Source: Paludibacteraceae bacterium (GTDB lineage: Bacteria > Bacteroidota > Bacteroidia > Bacteroidales > Paludibacteraceae). Taken from it: DNA of 64,000 nt. The stretch lies in assembly GCA_017962085.1 (NCBI GenBank), contig JAGCWA010000008.1:25470-89469 (forward strand), in the 5' to 3' direction. This document shows positions 36,696-45,307 of the stretch, one piece after another. The stretch's first letter is position 1; each line of letters begins with the position of its first letter. Both the position numbers and the translations under genes were made by a program. Below the pieces are notes generated by a model. It did no database searches. It saw nothing but the letters and a program-made list of their open reading frames with translations, and was not told where the DNA came from.

Positions 36696-39600
36696 TTACT
36701 CATCCACGGTTGCCACCTCTTTCGAGTTTGACTTCTTCGTAGTTGACTTTCCGCCTGCAGGGACATGAGCGTCTTTTTTGTCAATGCTCTTAGGCAAGAA
36801 ACGATGAGCGATAGGAGCGGCGATGAACCATGAAGAGTAGGTTCCCACGATCACACCAACCAACATGGCGAAGATAAAGCCACGGATCGTATCACCACCG
36901 AAGACAAAGATGATCAACAATACCACCAATGTACTCATAGAGGTACTGAACGTACGGCTCAAAGTGGAGTTCAAGGCATCGTTGAACAACTTATGGCTCT
37001 CACGAGTAGCGAAGTTTCTACGGAACTCACGGATACGGTCGAAGATGACCACCTTATCGTTGATGGAGTAACCGATGACCGTCAAGATGGCAGCGATGAA
37101 CGACTGATCCACCTCCATGGAGAACGGCATGATATTCTTCAACAAGGAGAATATACCCATGATGAACAACGTATCGTGAACCAAAGCCGCAACCGCACCC
37201 AAGCTGAATGACAGGTTACGGAAACGAATCAAGATGTAGAGACCGATAACCAACACAGCGATCAACACTGCGAAGATAGCGGAGGTCTTGATATCGTCTG
37301 CCATCGTAGGACCCACCTTCTGGGAGCTCTGCAAACCGTATGTAACGGAACCGTCCTCGTTATCCGCAGCAAATCCGCCGTCAGCCGTACGAACATATCT
37401 GCTCAAGAACATATCCTTCGTCACGCCGTCAGCCAAATAGGACTTAACACCGTCGTAAACCATTGACTCGATCTCATCATCGATATTATCGGAAGTCTCC
37501 ATGATCTTGTAGTTCGTGGAGATTCTCACCTTGTTGCTCTCACCGATAGTGATCACGTTCACATTATCGAACACGTTCCTCAACTGGGAAGCCATCTCAG
37601 CCGTATTGACCGGTTGCTCGAAACGAACGATGTAGTTACGTCCACCCGAGAAATCAATACCCGATTTCAATCCTGAAGTGAGGAGAGAAACCAAACCAAT
37701 GGCCAAAAGAATTGCGGAACCGATCATGAACTTCTTCGCCTTTCCGATGAAGTCGAAGTTCACATTCTGCAAGAAATTCTTCGTAACAGAAGTGCAGAAT
37801 GGCAAAGACTCCATCAACTCAGGTTTCTTATTGCTCAAGAAGTCGAAGATCAGACGAGAGATGAAGACAGCGGTGAACAAAGAGCAGAGCACACCGATGA
37901 TCAATGTCGTGGCGAATCCCTTGATAGGACCCGTACCGAACACGAAGAGGATGATACCCGTCAACACCGTCGTGATGTTGGAGTCGATGATCGCGCTCAA
38001 CGCATTACCGTAACCATCCGCCAAAGCCTTCTTGATAGGGCTACCGTTTTTCTTTTCCTCACGTATACGCTCATAGATCAACACGTTCGCGTCGACAGCC
38101 ATACCGAGTGTCAAGACGATACCGGCGATACCAGGCAACGTCAAGACCGCCTTGAAGGAGGCCAGGACACTAAATATGAAGAACACGTTGCACAACAATG
38201 CGAAGTCTGCCACAAGACCTGGAACCAAGCCATAGTAGAAGATCATGTAAACCAACACGAGGATGAAGGCCACGATGAAGGAGATGAGACCTGCATTGAT
38301 AGCCTCTTGACCCAAAGATGGACCAACGACATCCTCTTGAACGATGTGTGCAGGAGCAGGCATCTTACCAGACTTCAACACGTTGGCCAAGTCCTTCGCC
38401 TCCTCCATGGTGAAGTTACCAGTGATTTGGGAACGACCGCCCGTGATCTCACAGTTAACGTTCGGGAAAGAGTAAGCGTAACCATCCAATACGATAGCGA
38501 CGCTCTTATTGATATTCTTCTTCGTCAAGTCAGCCCATTTCTTAGCGCCTTCCTGATTCATCTCCATGCTAACCTCAGCGGAAGAGCCATATTGGCTAAG
38601 ATCCGCGCGAGCGTCAGTGATGACGGAACCGTTCAACGGAGCCTTACCGTCCCTTCTTGCGCTATTGATAGCGATCAACTGAACGTTGAGACCCGCCTCG
38701 TCGATTGTCTTAACGGTCCATACCGGACGCAAGCTGGCAGGGATGAGACGTTTCTCACGCGCCAATCTGAAGTAGCTCATCACCTTCGCGGTATCCTTCA
38801 CCTCAGCGATACCAATGACAGGACCTCTACCGTCAGGACGTTGCATTTGCTTCAAGATAGCAAAGAGCGGATTCTGTTTCTTGAACTCCTCAAGGCTCAT
38901 ATCCTCCGCATTCGCGCTAAGTGAATCCGAAGCCGTAGCGGCAGCGATAAGGCTATCCGCGATAGACATGGCAACGGTATCCTTCGTAGCGTTCTCAGCC
39001 GTATTCTCCTGTGCGTTCTCGTTCTCAGCCTTCTTGGATGCGGAAGCCTCCATATCCTTAGCCATGTTGTTCACAGCTTGGAGATACTCATACACCTCAG
39101 AATAGTCGTAGGTCTCCCAGAACTCGAGATCGGCAGTACCCTGCAACAGTTTACGAACACGCTCAGGCTCCTTCACACCCGGCATCTCGATCAAGATACG
39201 TCCGGCGATATCCAATTGTTGGATATTAGGTTGAACCACACCGAAACGGTCGATACGGGAACGAAGCACATTGAACGAGTTGTCAACAGCGGCCTTCACC
39301 TGCTCCTTAAGAGCGGAAACCACCTCACGATCCTCCGGAGTGGAGGTGAACTTGTCCTTAAACTCATATGAGAACAGGTAAAACAATGGTTTACCTGGGT
39401 TCGCCTCTTTGTAAGCCTCAGCGAAAAGGTCCACAAAATCCTTTTGCGTGTTGAGTTGCTTCTCTTTCGCCAACTTCATCGCCTTGTCAAACTCTTCGGT
39501 GTTGGCCTGGCTTCCAGCCAAAGACTTGATAATGTCGGCAACGGATACCTCCATCACCACATTCATACCGCCCTTCAAGTCCAAACCTAAGTTCAACTCA

Positions 39601-39809
39601 TTCTCGCGGCACTCCTTCAACGTGTAGCCCAACCAAACCTTCTGACCCGCAAGAGAGTCGAGATATCCGTTGTATTCTTCCGTACCTTCGCCATACATCT
39701 TGGCGGCCTTATGCTCATAATGGTTGGTCACAAGGCTAAACGAAAGGTAGAAGAGGCACGCGAATGCGAAAAGCACCGCAATCAACTTTACAAATCCTTT
39801 GTTTTGCAT
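36696..39809 (-). CDS. secDF: SecDF protein-export fusion
   Basis: A 1037-aa fusion of SecD and SecF, RND-family subunits that use the proton gradient to help Sec-exported proteins across the inner membrane. The SecD half has an N-terminal membrane segment, the LGLDLKGGMNVVMEV motif near residue 75, a large periplasmic P1 domain and a six-helix region (GMAVDANVLIYERIREEKKN near residues 590-610). The SecF half begins near residue 700 with SGIDFSGGRNYIVRFEQPVN and has SINDKVVIFDRIREFRRN. Fusion is usual in Bacteroidota. An Ala/Glu/Asn-rich linker is inserted near residues 250-300. Monocistronic: promoter at 39906-39913 and strong terminator. Confidence 0.96.
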   Translation of the reverse strand: MQNKGFVKLIAVLFAFACLFYLSFSLVTNHYEHKAAKMYGEGTEEYNGYLDSLAGQKVWLGYTLKECRENELNLGLDLKGGMNVVMEVSVADIIKSLAGSQANTEEFDKAMKLAKEKQLNTQKDFVDLFAEAYKEANPGKPLFYLFSYEFKDKFTSTPEDREVVSALKEQVKAAVDNSFNVLRSRIDRFGVVQPNIQQLDIAGRILIEMPGVKEPERVRKLLQGTADLEFWETYDYSEVYEYLQAVNNMAKDMEASASKKAENENAQENTAENATKDTVAMSIADSLIAAATASDSLSANAEDMSLEEFKKQNPLFAILKQMQRPDGRGPVIGIAEVKDTAKVMSYFRLAREKRLIPASLRPVWTVKTIDEAGLNVQLIAINSARRDGKAPLNGSVITDARADLSQYGSSAEVSMEMNQEGAKKWADLTKKNINKSVAIVLDGYAYSFPNVNCEITGGRSQITGNFTMEEAKDLANVLKSGKMPAPAHIVQEDVVGPSLGQEAINAGLISFIVAFILVLVYMIFYYGLVPGLVADFALLCNVFFIFSVLASFKAVLTLPGIAGIVLTLGMAVDANVLIYERIREEKKNGSPIKKALADGYGNALSAIIDSNITTVLTGIILFVFGTGPIKGFATTLIIGVLCSLFTAVFISRLIFDFLSNKKPELMESLPFCTSVTKNFLQNVNFDFIGKAKKFMIGSAILLAIGLVSLLTSGLKSGIDFSGGRNYIVRFEQPVNTAEMASQLRNVFDNVNVITIGESNKVRISTNYKIMETSDNIDDEIESMVYDGVKSYLADGVTKDMFLSRYVRTADGGFAADNEDGSVTYGLQSSQKVGPTMADDIKTSAIFAVLIAVLVIGLYILIRFRNLSFSLGAVAALVHDTLFIMGIFSLLKNIMPFSMEVDQSFIAAILTVIGYSINDKVVIFDRIREFRRNFATRESHKLFNDALNSTLSRTFSTSMSTLVVLLIIFVFGGDTIRGFIFAMLVGVIVGTYSSWFIAAPIAHRFLPKSIDKKDAHVPAGGKSTTKKSNSKEVATVDE

Positions 39810-39905
39810 TTTAATAACAGTTAATTATACTTAATTTTAAATTTATTTTTCACATTAACGGACTGAATCACTGGGCCGAAAGCAAACCCACTTTCAATCG
39901 GAGCG

Positions 39906-39913
39906 CAAATATA
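39906..39913 (-). promoter_or_regulatory. Promoter -7 element for secDF
   Basis: Minus-strand TATATTTG, full match to TAnnTTTG; the leader to the start codon at 39809 is about 90 bases. Confidence 0.6.
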
Positions 39914-40028
39914 GTTATTTTTGTTTTATTTCACACGCCAAAAATAGACGGATTTTCGAAAAAAAATTGAGACAAGCGACCTTTCTCCCCTCCGACTCGC
40001 CACAAGTAGCGAAATAATGGGCAAAAAA

Positions 40029-40064
40029 AGAGGAGGCGCCAGGAAACTACCCGACCCCTCCTCT
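40029..40064 (-). terminator. Intrinsic terminator of the TPM-lemA operon
   Basis: AGAGGAGG (40029-40036) pairs with CCTCCTCT (40057-40064). On the minus strand the stem is followed by TTTTTTT. Confidence 0.85.
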
Positions 40065-40090
40065 ATAAGAATACGGAAGTGGAACTACGA

Positions 40091-40672
40091 TCAGAACTCC
40101 ACCTTCGGCGCCTTATTAGCACCATACTCCGACTCGAAGTATGAGCGCGTGCTCAGACCGAAGATTCCGCCCAGAATATTATTCGGGAACGTACGAAGTT
40201 TCCTGTTGTACTCCTTAGCCGTCTCATTGAACACACGGCGGGACTCCGCGATGCGGTTCTCGGTTCCTTCCAACTGTGCCTGCAATTCGGAGAAATGCGT
40301 ATCCGCCTTCAAATCAGGATAGGCCTCCGCCACAGCCAACAATTTACCCAATGCGCTGGTGACACCCTGTTGCGCCTCCTGGAACTTCGCCAACTCCTCC
40401 GGCGTGATGTTCGAAGGGTCGATCGTAACGGAAGTAGCCTTGCTTCTCGCCTCGATCACAGCCGTGAGCGTTCCCTGCTCATGCTTCGCATAGCCTTTCA
40501 CCACATTAACTAAGTTAGGGATAAGATCCGCACGACGCTGGTATTGCGTCTCCACATTACCCCATGCCGCGGTCACATTCTCGTCCAATTGGACCAAGGT
40601 GTTGTAAGCGCCGATGCACCAAAACGCAAGGACAGCTAAAACCGCGATTAAAATTATCGAACTCTTTTTCAT
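40091..40672 (-). CDS. lemA: LemA family protein
   Basis: A 193-aa protein with one N-terminal membrane anchor (residues 5-25), then a helical-bundle LemA domain: YNTLVQLDENVTAAWGNVET, QYQRRADLIPNLVNVVKGYA and the ending with RTFPNNILGGIFG. LemA proteins are widespread membrane-attached proteins of unclear function. Pairing with a TPM-domain gene (60 bases upstream) is a recurrent arrangement in Bacteroidota, which points to a joint envelope role. Confidence 0.93.
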   Translation of the reverse strand: MKKSSIILIAVLAVLAFWCIGAYNTLVQLDENVTAAWGNVETQYQRRADLIPNLVNVVKGYAKHEQGTLTAVIEARSKATSVTIDPSNITPEELAKFQEAQQGVTSALGKLLAVAEAYPDLKADTHFSELQAQLEGTENRIAESRRVFNETAKEYNRKLRTFPNNILGGIFGLSTRSYFESEYGANKAPKVEF

Positions 40673-40732
40673 GTTACTTATAATTAAAATTTGTACTAAT
40701 TTGATTACACATTATATACCACAAAGAGAATC

Positions 40733-41635
40733 TCAGAAGCGGGAGCCTGCGCCACCGCCACCGAAATGGCCTCCACCGAAATGGCCTCCACCGAAATGGC
40801 CTCCGGACGACCTGCCGCCGCCGAATCCGCCGCCGAATCCGCCGCCATAACCTCCCGACCTACGGGTGGTGCCGGTCGACTTATAGATGGTCCGAAGACG
40901 AGTCGTCTCCTTCCCGCACTTGCCACACACGTATGTGTCCTTATACTTCACCATCGTCTTGTCGGAGTAGACCTTTTCGCTTAAGGTCTGCTTCAGGGAG
41001 TGTTTGCCGCAATTAGGGCACTTCTTATTCTTCCACCACGAATACAAAGCGATGAACGGGAAGAAAAAGAGGATACCGAAGAAGAAGAGATAATCGAAGA
41101 GGGTAAGGTCTTCTTCCTCCTCCTCCCAAGTCATGGAGCCTTGCAAAGTGTCATAGACAACGCGTACGCCCATCGTCATACCGCCAGACCAATCCCCCTC
41201 CTTAAAACGCGGGGTCATATAACTCATTTGGATTCTCTTGCATATCGCGTCAGGCAAGTATCCCTCAAGGCCAGAGCCTGTGGAGAACTGCACACACCGT
41301 TCCTGCGTGGAGAGCAGGATGACCAACCCATTGTTCAGCGAGGATTTGCCCACACCATATTTTTGTCCAAGGCGAATAGCGGTCTCATAACAATCATGGT
41401 TCGCGAGGGAATCCACCGCGACGACAACCACCTCAATACCCGTGGAATCCTCCAATCGGCCCAGCAAGGCATCCATCACCGCCACAGAATCCCACGACAA
41501 AATGTTCTCAGGGTTGCAAACATAACGAGACGCATCCTGAAGGTGGACCATCTCAATATTGTCGACACCATACTGCTTCGCATGGAGTCCGACAAAGGAT
41601 AGTAAGACAATGAATATAGATAAAATTTTTTTCAT
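40733..41635 (-). CDS. TPM-domain membrane protein with zinc ribbon and Gly-rich tail
   Basis: A 300-aa protein: signal peptide (to about LHAKQ), TPM/YgcG domain at about 45-165 (DSTGIEVVVVAVDSLANHDC, GVGKSSLNNGLVILLS), a membrane helix near 180-205, a zinc-ribbon-like CPNCGK...CGKCGKE segment, and a Gly/His/Phe-rich tail (GGHFGGGHFGGGHFGGG) ending in GSRF. TPM domains occur in photosystem-repair phosphatases and in membrane proteins of unknown function. The tail is encoded by 15- and 12-bp tandem DNA repeats, so its length may vary. Promoter at 41660-41667; lemA follows. Confidence 0.88.
   Translation of the reverse strand: MKKILSIFIVLLSFVGLHAKQYGVDNIEMVHLQDASRYVCNPENILSWDSVAVMDALLGRLEDSTGIEVVVVAVDSLANHDCYETAIRLGQKYGVGKSSLNNGLVILLSTQERCVQFSTGSGLEGYLPDAICKRIQMSYMTPRFKEGDWSGGMTMGVRVVYDTLQGSMTWEEEEEDLTLFDYLFFFGILFFFPFIALYSWWKNKKCPNCGKHSLKQTLSEKVYSDKTMVKYKDTYVCGKCGKETTRLRTIYKSTGTTRRSGGYGGGFGGGFGGGRSSGGHFGGGHFGGGHFGGGGAGSRF
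40761..40848. repeat. Tandem DNA repeats encoding the Gly-rich tail
   Basis: A 15-bp unit (CCGAAATGGCCTCCA) is repeated three times at 40761-40805. A 12-bp unit around CCGCCGCCGAAT follows with about three imperfect copies. Confidence 0.8.
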
Positions 41636-41659
41636 TCCCCTTTTTCATTATGCTTCATA

Positions 41660-41667
41660 CAAATATA
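41660..41667 (-). promoter_or_regulatory. Promoter -7 element for the TPM-lemA operon
   Basis: Minus-strand TATATTTG, full match to TAnnTTTG, 25 bases before the start codon. Confidence 0.6.
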
Positions 41668-41707
41668 GGAGAAAAGAAGGACTCTCGCAACATATATATG
41701 AATAAAA

Positions 41708-41735
41708 AAAGGGGTCGGAAAAATCCGGCCCCTTT
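41708..41735 (-). terminator. Intrinsic terminator after secG
   Basis: AAAGGGGTCGGA (41708-41719) pairs with TCCGGCCCCTTT (41724-41735), one mismatch. On the minus strand it is followed by TTTT and ends the lptE-secG operon. Confidence 0.9.
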
Positions 41736-41763
41736 GAGGATTAAAAATCAATTACTTTTTTTC

Positions 41764-42066
41764 TTATTCAGCTTCTGTGTCAGAAGCAGGAGCCGTAGCA
41801 GACTCCACTTGTCCTGTCAACTGAGATTTCGCGCCTGCCTCTTCTCTCGGATATACCGCAGCACTAGCTATACTCAACACAACCACCACACACACCAAGA
41901 ACCAAGTCGCTTTCTCCATGAAATCAGTAGTTTTCTTTACGCCCATGATTTGATTCTGAGCTTGAAAACTTGAAACCAAGCCTCCTCCTTTAGAGTTTTG
42001 CATTAATACTGCGCCAACCAAAGTAATGGAAGCAATCACAACAACAATCGTAATAAACGTAAACAT
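41764..42066 (-). CDS. secG: Preprotein translocase subunit SecG
   Basis: A 100-aa protein with two membrane helices (residues 3-22 and 57-77) joined by the SecG loop LMQNSKGGGLVSSFQAQNQI. The hydrophilic tail is Ala/Glu-rich. SecG assists SecA-driven translocation through SecYEG. Last gene of the sigma-54-activator/lptE/TPR operon, 10 bases after its neighbour; the same order is seen in other Bacteroidales, as far as I recall. Confidence 0.95.
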   Translation of the reverse strand: MFTFITIVVVIASITLVGAVLMQNSKGGGLVSSFQAQNQIMGVKKTTDFMEKATWFLVCVVVVLSIASAAVYPREEAGAKSQLTGQVESATAPASDTEAE

Positions 42067-42076
42067 CTTTTATAAC

Positions 42077-42781
42077 TTATTTGTTTAAATTTTCTATCAG
42101 TCTTTCAAAGAATCTGATTTGGTCTGCAAAGTAAATGCTTTTTTCTGGATTTTTCAAACTTAACTGCCTAAATATTTTTATCGCCTTGTCAAACTTCCTT
42201 TGTTTGATATAGATTTTGGCCAACGTTTCCGTCAGGCAAGTTGTTTCTTCCTGCTGATTTTCAACCGGTTCCGAAAGTATCGGTGCCGGCTCGACCGGAG
42301 CGTCGCCGATGCTATATTTTTTTTCGTCAATCGACTCCCTCGAACATATAAATTCGTCAATCAGGCTTTGTCCGCGCATCTCTTTCACCTTCCCATCCGT
42401 CTCGATCGGCTTCAAATCGTTCAGCAGCTCGGTCATATCCGTAATATAGGTAGGAGAAGGCACGACACGGGAAGTCTGCTTTTCCGGCTCCGGAACAGAC
42501 TCGGGCTCCACGGCAGGCTTGACCACAGCCTCGGGTTCTTCCTCCTCAGGCTGAATAAGGACCAATTGGAAGAGCGCGTTCCTATCGGCGGCATAAAGGG
42601 ATGTCTTCCTGAGTTCCTGGTCGAAACGGAAATCCCCCATGTTATGGAGGCCCTTCAAGTAGAGCAGACGGAAGGTCTGGGCATAGGGGAAACGCTCCAT
42701 GTTCTCCCGCAGGTCCTTCAGGTGGCGCTCGGAAACACGTCCGGGATGCTCCATTAACGATATGAGTTCACTTGCCGTCAT
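42077..42781 (-). CDS. TPR-like protein of the lptE-secG operon, function unknown
   Basis: A 234-aa cytoplasmic-looking protein without signal peptide. The N-terminal helices (MTASELISLMEHPGRVSERH) and the C-terminal LAKIYIKQRKFDKAIKIFRQ repeat suggest tetratricopeptide-type folding. The middle is a Pro/Glu-rich linker (about residues 78-105) and a segment with LLNDLKPIETDGK. It starts 4 bases after lptE and is followed closely by secG. I recognise it as a conserved Bacteroidales protein but know no experimental role. Its place between lptE and secG hints at envelope assembly. Confidence 0.8.
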   Translation of the reverse strand: MTASELISLMEHPGRVSERHLKDLRENMERFPYAQTFRLLYLKGLHNMGDFRFDQELRKTSLYAADRNALFQLVLIQPEEEEPEAVVKPAVEPESVPEPEKQTSRVVPSPTYITDMTELLNDLKPIETDGKVKEMRGQSLIDEFICSRESIDEKKYSIGDAPVEPAPILSEPVENQQEETTCLTETLAKIYIKQRKFDKAIKIFRQLSLKNPEKSIYFADQIRFFERLIENLNK

Positions 42782-42785
42782 CTTC

Positions 42786-43310
42786 TTACCAATTGGCTAC
42801 GGTTGCGTTGAATATTTGGCTGACGATGTCCTCGATCAGCAATCCATTGAGTTCACCCTGCACCTGGTCGATCGTGTACTGGTTGGAGAAAGTCTGGTAG
42901 GAGGAGAATGTCTTCTCGAAGCTCTCCGTGGAATTGACCCTGTTCACGAAACGGACAGAGACGGACATCTGCAGACGGGAGTCGACGGCCTCACCGGAGG
43001 AGTTCACACCGCTGGAGACCACATTATAACCCGTGATGTCTCCCGAGATCTGCAAGTCCCCGTCATGTTCCACGAAACGGAGCGCGGTCTTGGAGGAGAA
43101 CTCCTCCTTCAGCTTCTCCGTGAAGTCCGAAGACAACGAGGCATAGACCAGCGGCGCCCTATTCGGGAACTCGTCGATGCTGATCGTCTTCACGACCGTA
43201 TAATCAATGGACGACCCATTGAACTTATAAGAGATCTTGCAGGAGACGACCGCCAGCAACAGCGGGGCGACCAACGCCAAGAGAAAATATTTCCTTTTAT
43301 TCCAAGCCAT
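42786..43310 (-). CDS. lptE: LptE-family outer-membrane lipoprotein
   Basis: A 174-aa lipoprotein (lipobox LAVVSC, Cys24) of the LptE/LptBedE family (PF04390). KISYKFNGSSIDYTVVKTIS is typical of Bacteroidota members, followed by SSDFTEKLKEEFSSKTALRF and a beta-rich end. LptE plugs LptD in the outer membrane for LPS insertion; LptD is not in the window. Its start overlaps the 3' end of the sigma-54 activator gene by 14 bases, so expression is coupled. Confidence 0.88.
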   Translation of the reverse strand: MAWNKRKYFLLALVAPLLLAVVSCKISYKFNGSSIDYTVVKTISIDEFPNRAPLVYASLSSDFTEKLKEEFSSKTALRFVEHDGDLQISGDITGYNVVSSGVNSSGEAVDSRLQMSVSVRFVNRVNSTESFEKTFSSYQTFSNQYTIDQVQGELNGLLIEDIVSQIFNATVANW

Positions 43311-44586
43311 ATTGTTTGATCTTTCTATACAGCGTACGCTCGGAGATCTTCAAATCCTGCGCCGCGTATTTCCTTTTATTATTATGTTTCTCCAATGCCT
43401 TCTTGATCATATCCTTTTCCGCATCCTCCAGGGAGAAATTCTCCTCCACATACTCCTCCATATCCTGGATGTCCCTTTGCGCCTTGATCTGCGTCACCGA
43501 AGGAGAGGAAACAGGAGTGGTCTGCACACCCGATTCAGGCTGGAAGCCAGACTCCAAGCCATGTACGTCATCGATGGAGTGGCGGATGTCACGGTAGCCA
43601 TGCATTTCGGGTTGCGTCATCTGCATATCCTCGACATGCATGCCGGCACCCCGCATGATATCATTCACCAGCTTCTTCAAATCGTTCATATCCTTCTTCA
43701 TGTCGAACAAGACCTGATAGAGGATCTCCCGCTCGCTGTTGAACGACTTGTCGCCCGACGAAGGAGTGATCATCGGCAAATTAGAGCCCACCGCCTGGGC
43801 AGGCAGATAGGAGAGCAAGGTCTCCTTCGAGATCTCACGGTCCGTCTCCAGCACGGAGATTTGTTCCGTCACGTTCTTCAGCTGGCGGACATTGCCGGGC
43901 CATGGATAATGGAGCAAAAGAATCTTAGCCTCCGCAGACAACGAGACGGCCGGCATCTTGTACTTCTCCGCGAAGTCCGTCGCGAACTTGCGGAACAGCA
44001 GATAGATATCGTCCCCGCGCTGGCGGAGCGGCGGAACCGAAATAGGCACCGTGTTCAATCTATAATACAAATCCTCGCGGAAACGTCCCTCCGATATGGC
44101 GCGGGACATGTCCAAATTGGTGGCGGCGACCACCCTCACGTTGGTCTTATAGACCTCCGACGAACCCACCTTCATGTATTCGCCGGCCTCCAAGACACGG
44201 AGGAGGCGCACCTGTGTGGAGAGGGGCAACTCGCCCACCTCGTCCAAAAAGATGGTACCACCGTTCGCCTCCTCGAAATAGCCTTTTCTATCTGAGGTAG
44301 CGCCCGTGAAGGAGCCCTTGACGTGTCCGAAAAGCTCAGAGTCTATCGTACCCTCCGGAATGGCGCCACAGTTCACCGCAATGTACTTGTTATGCTTCCG
44401 CACGCTGTACTGGTGGATAATCTGCGGGAACCTCTCCTTGCCCACACCGCTCTCTCCCGTGACCAGCACGGACAAGTCGGTGGAGGCCACCTGCACAGCC
44501 ACGTCAATCGCCCGGTTCAATGCGGAGTCAGCCCCCACAATACCGAACTTATTTTTCACACTTTGTATTTCACTATTGTTCATCAT
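43297..44586 (-). CDS. Sigma-54-type AAA+ transcriptional activator (no receiver domain)
   Basis: A 429-aa protein starting at the first of two adjacent ATGs (44586/44583), with GGGGAC upstream. An AAA+ sigma-54 interaction domain fills residues about 15-240: Walker A GESGVGKE (44-51), the sigma-54-contact loop GSFTGA (91-96, usually GAFTGA), Walker B GGTIFLDEVGELPL and PWPGNVRQLKN. A linker of about 120 residues precedes a C-terminal Fis-type helix-turn-helix (KYAAQDLKISERTLYRKIKQ). No N-terminal receiver or sensor domain exists, so activity must be controlled another way. It heads the lptE-TPR-secG operon. Its targets are unknown; regulation of envelope genes would be a guess. Confidence 0.9.
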   Translation of the reverse strand: MMNNSEIQSVKNKFGIVGADSALNRAIDVAVQVASTDLSVLVTGESGVGKERFPQIIHQYSVRKHNKYIAVNCGAIPEGTIDSELFGHVKGSFTGATSDRKGYFEEANGGTIFLDEVGELPLSTQVRLLRVLEAGEYMKVGSSEVYKTNVRVVAATNLDMSRAISEGRFREDLYYRLNTVPISVPPLRQRGDDIYLLFRKFATDFAEKYKMPAVSLSAEAKILLLHYPWPGNVRQLKNVTEQISVLETDREISKETLLSYLPAQAVGSNLPMITPSSGDKSFNSEREILYQVLFDMKKDMNDLKKLVNDIMRGAGMHVEDMQMTQPEMHGYRDIRHSIDDVHGLESGFQPESGVQTTPVSSPSVTQIKAQRDIQDMEEYVEENFSLEDAEKDMIKKALEKHNNKRKYAAQDLKISERTLYRKIKQYGLE

Positions 44587-44653
44587 GATTGTCCCCGTCT
44601 TACAGACAACCACAAAAATACAACTTTCAGATGGATTTCTCCCTAAAAAAGAA

Positions 44654-44661
44654 TACATTTG
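44654..44661 (+). promoter_or_regulatory. Promoter -7 element for ridA
   Basis: TACATTTG, full match to TAnnTTTG, 26 bases before the ridA ATG. Confidence 0.6.
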
Positions 44662-44686
44662 TATTTCGATAAACATTTTTTAAGAC

Positions 44687-45064
44687 ATGAGAAAAATAAT
44701 ATCAACAAACAACGCGCCAGCCGCAATCGGGCCTTACAGCCAAGCGGTCTGGGCAGGCGACACGCTATATTCGTCTGGGCAGATCGCCATCGACCCCGCC
44801 ACGGGCAACCTCGTCGGCCCATCCATCGAGGAGCAGACGAAACAAGTGATGAAAAACATTGGGGAGATCCTGAAGGCGGCCGGACTCACCTACGCCAACG
44901 TCGTGAAGACCACCGTCTTCATCACCGACATGGCAAGTTTCGGAACAGTGAACCAGATCTACGGGGAGTATTTCAAGGAGAACGCACCCGCAAGATCCTG
45001 CGTGGAGGTGAAATCCCTACCCAAAGGAGCCTTGATTGAAGTGGAGGTGATAGCAGGCAAATAA
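44687..45064 (+). CDS. ridA: RidA family enamine/imine deaminase
   Basis: A 125-aa YjgF/YER057c/UK114 protein, which hydrolyses reactive 2-aminoacrylate and related enamines released by PLP enzymes. IGPYSQAVWAGDTLYSSGQI, ILKAAGLTYANVVKTTVFIT and the catalytic Arg in NAPARSCVEVKSLPKGALIE are present. Length is typical of the trimeric enzyme. Single gene with its own promoter, divergent from the sigma-54 activator. Confidence 0.95.
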   Translation: MRKIISTNNAPAAIGPYSQAVWAGDTLYSSGQIAIDPATGNLVGPSIEEQTKQVMKNIGEILKAAGLTYANVVKTTVFITDMASFGTVNQIYGEYFKENAPARSCVEVKSLPKGALIEVEVIAGK

Positions 45065-45247
45065 GCCGGCATCCCCCACCCGTCAGGGGTTCAATCTCGT
45101 CCAATTGATAGTCGGCGAACATGCCCCGTCCAACGTCTCGGGCGAAATGGAATATTTATGCAAACGCATTCTCCCCAGGTTATATATGTTTCCCCAACAC
45201 GACATTTCAAAATTCATGCCAATATTTTTTCTTTTTGAAAAATCAAT

Positions 45248-45255
45248 TATATTTG
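45248..45255 (+). promoter_or_regulatory. Promoter -7 element for giant protein 3 operon
   Basis: TATATTTG, full match to TAnnTTTG, about 52 bases before the ATG at 45308. Confidence 0.6.
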
Positions 45256-45307
45256 CGAACATAATTGATAGACAACATACGTATATACAATCAAACTTAC
45301 ACAGAAA

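Noticed and set aside
40761-40848. 15-bp and 12-bp repeats as regulatory iterons
   Set aside because: They lie inside the TPM-protein gene and are explained by its Gly/His/Phe-rich tail.
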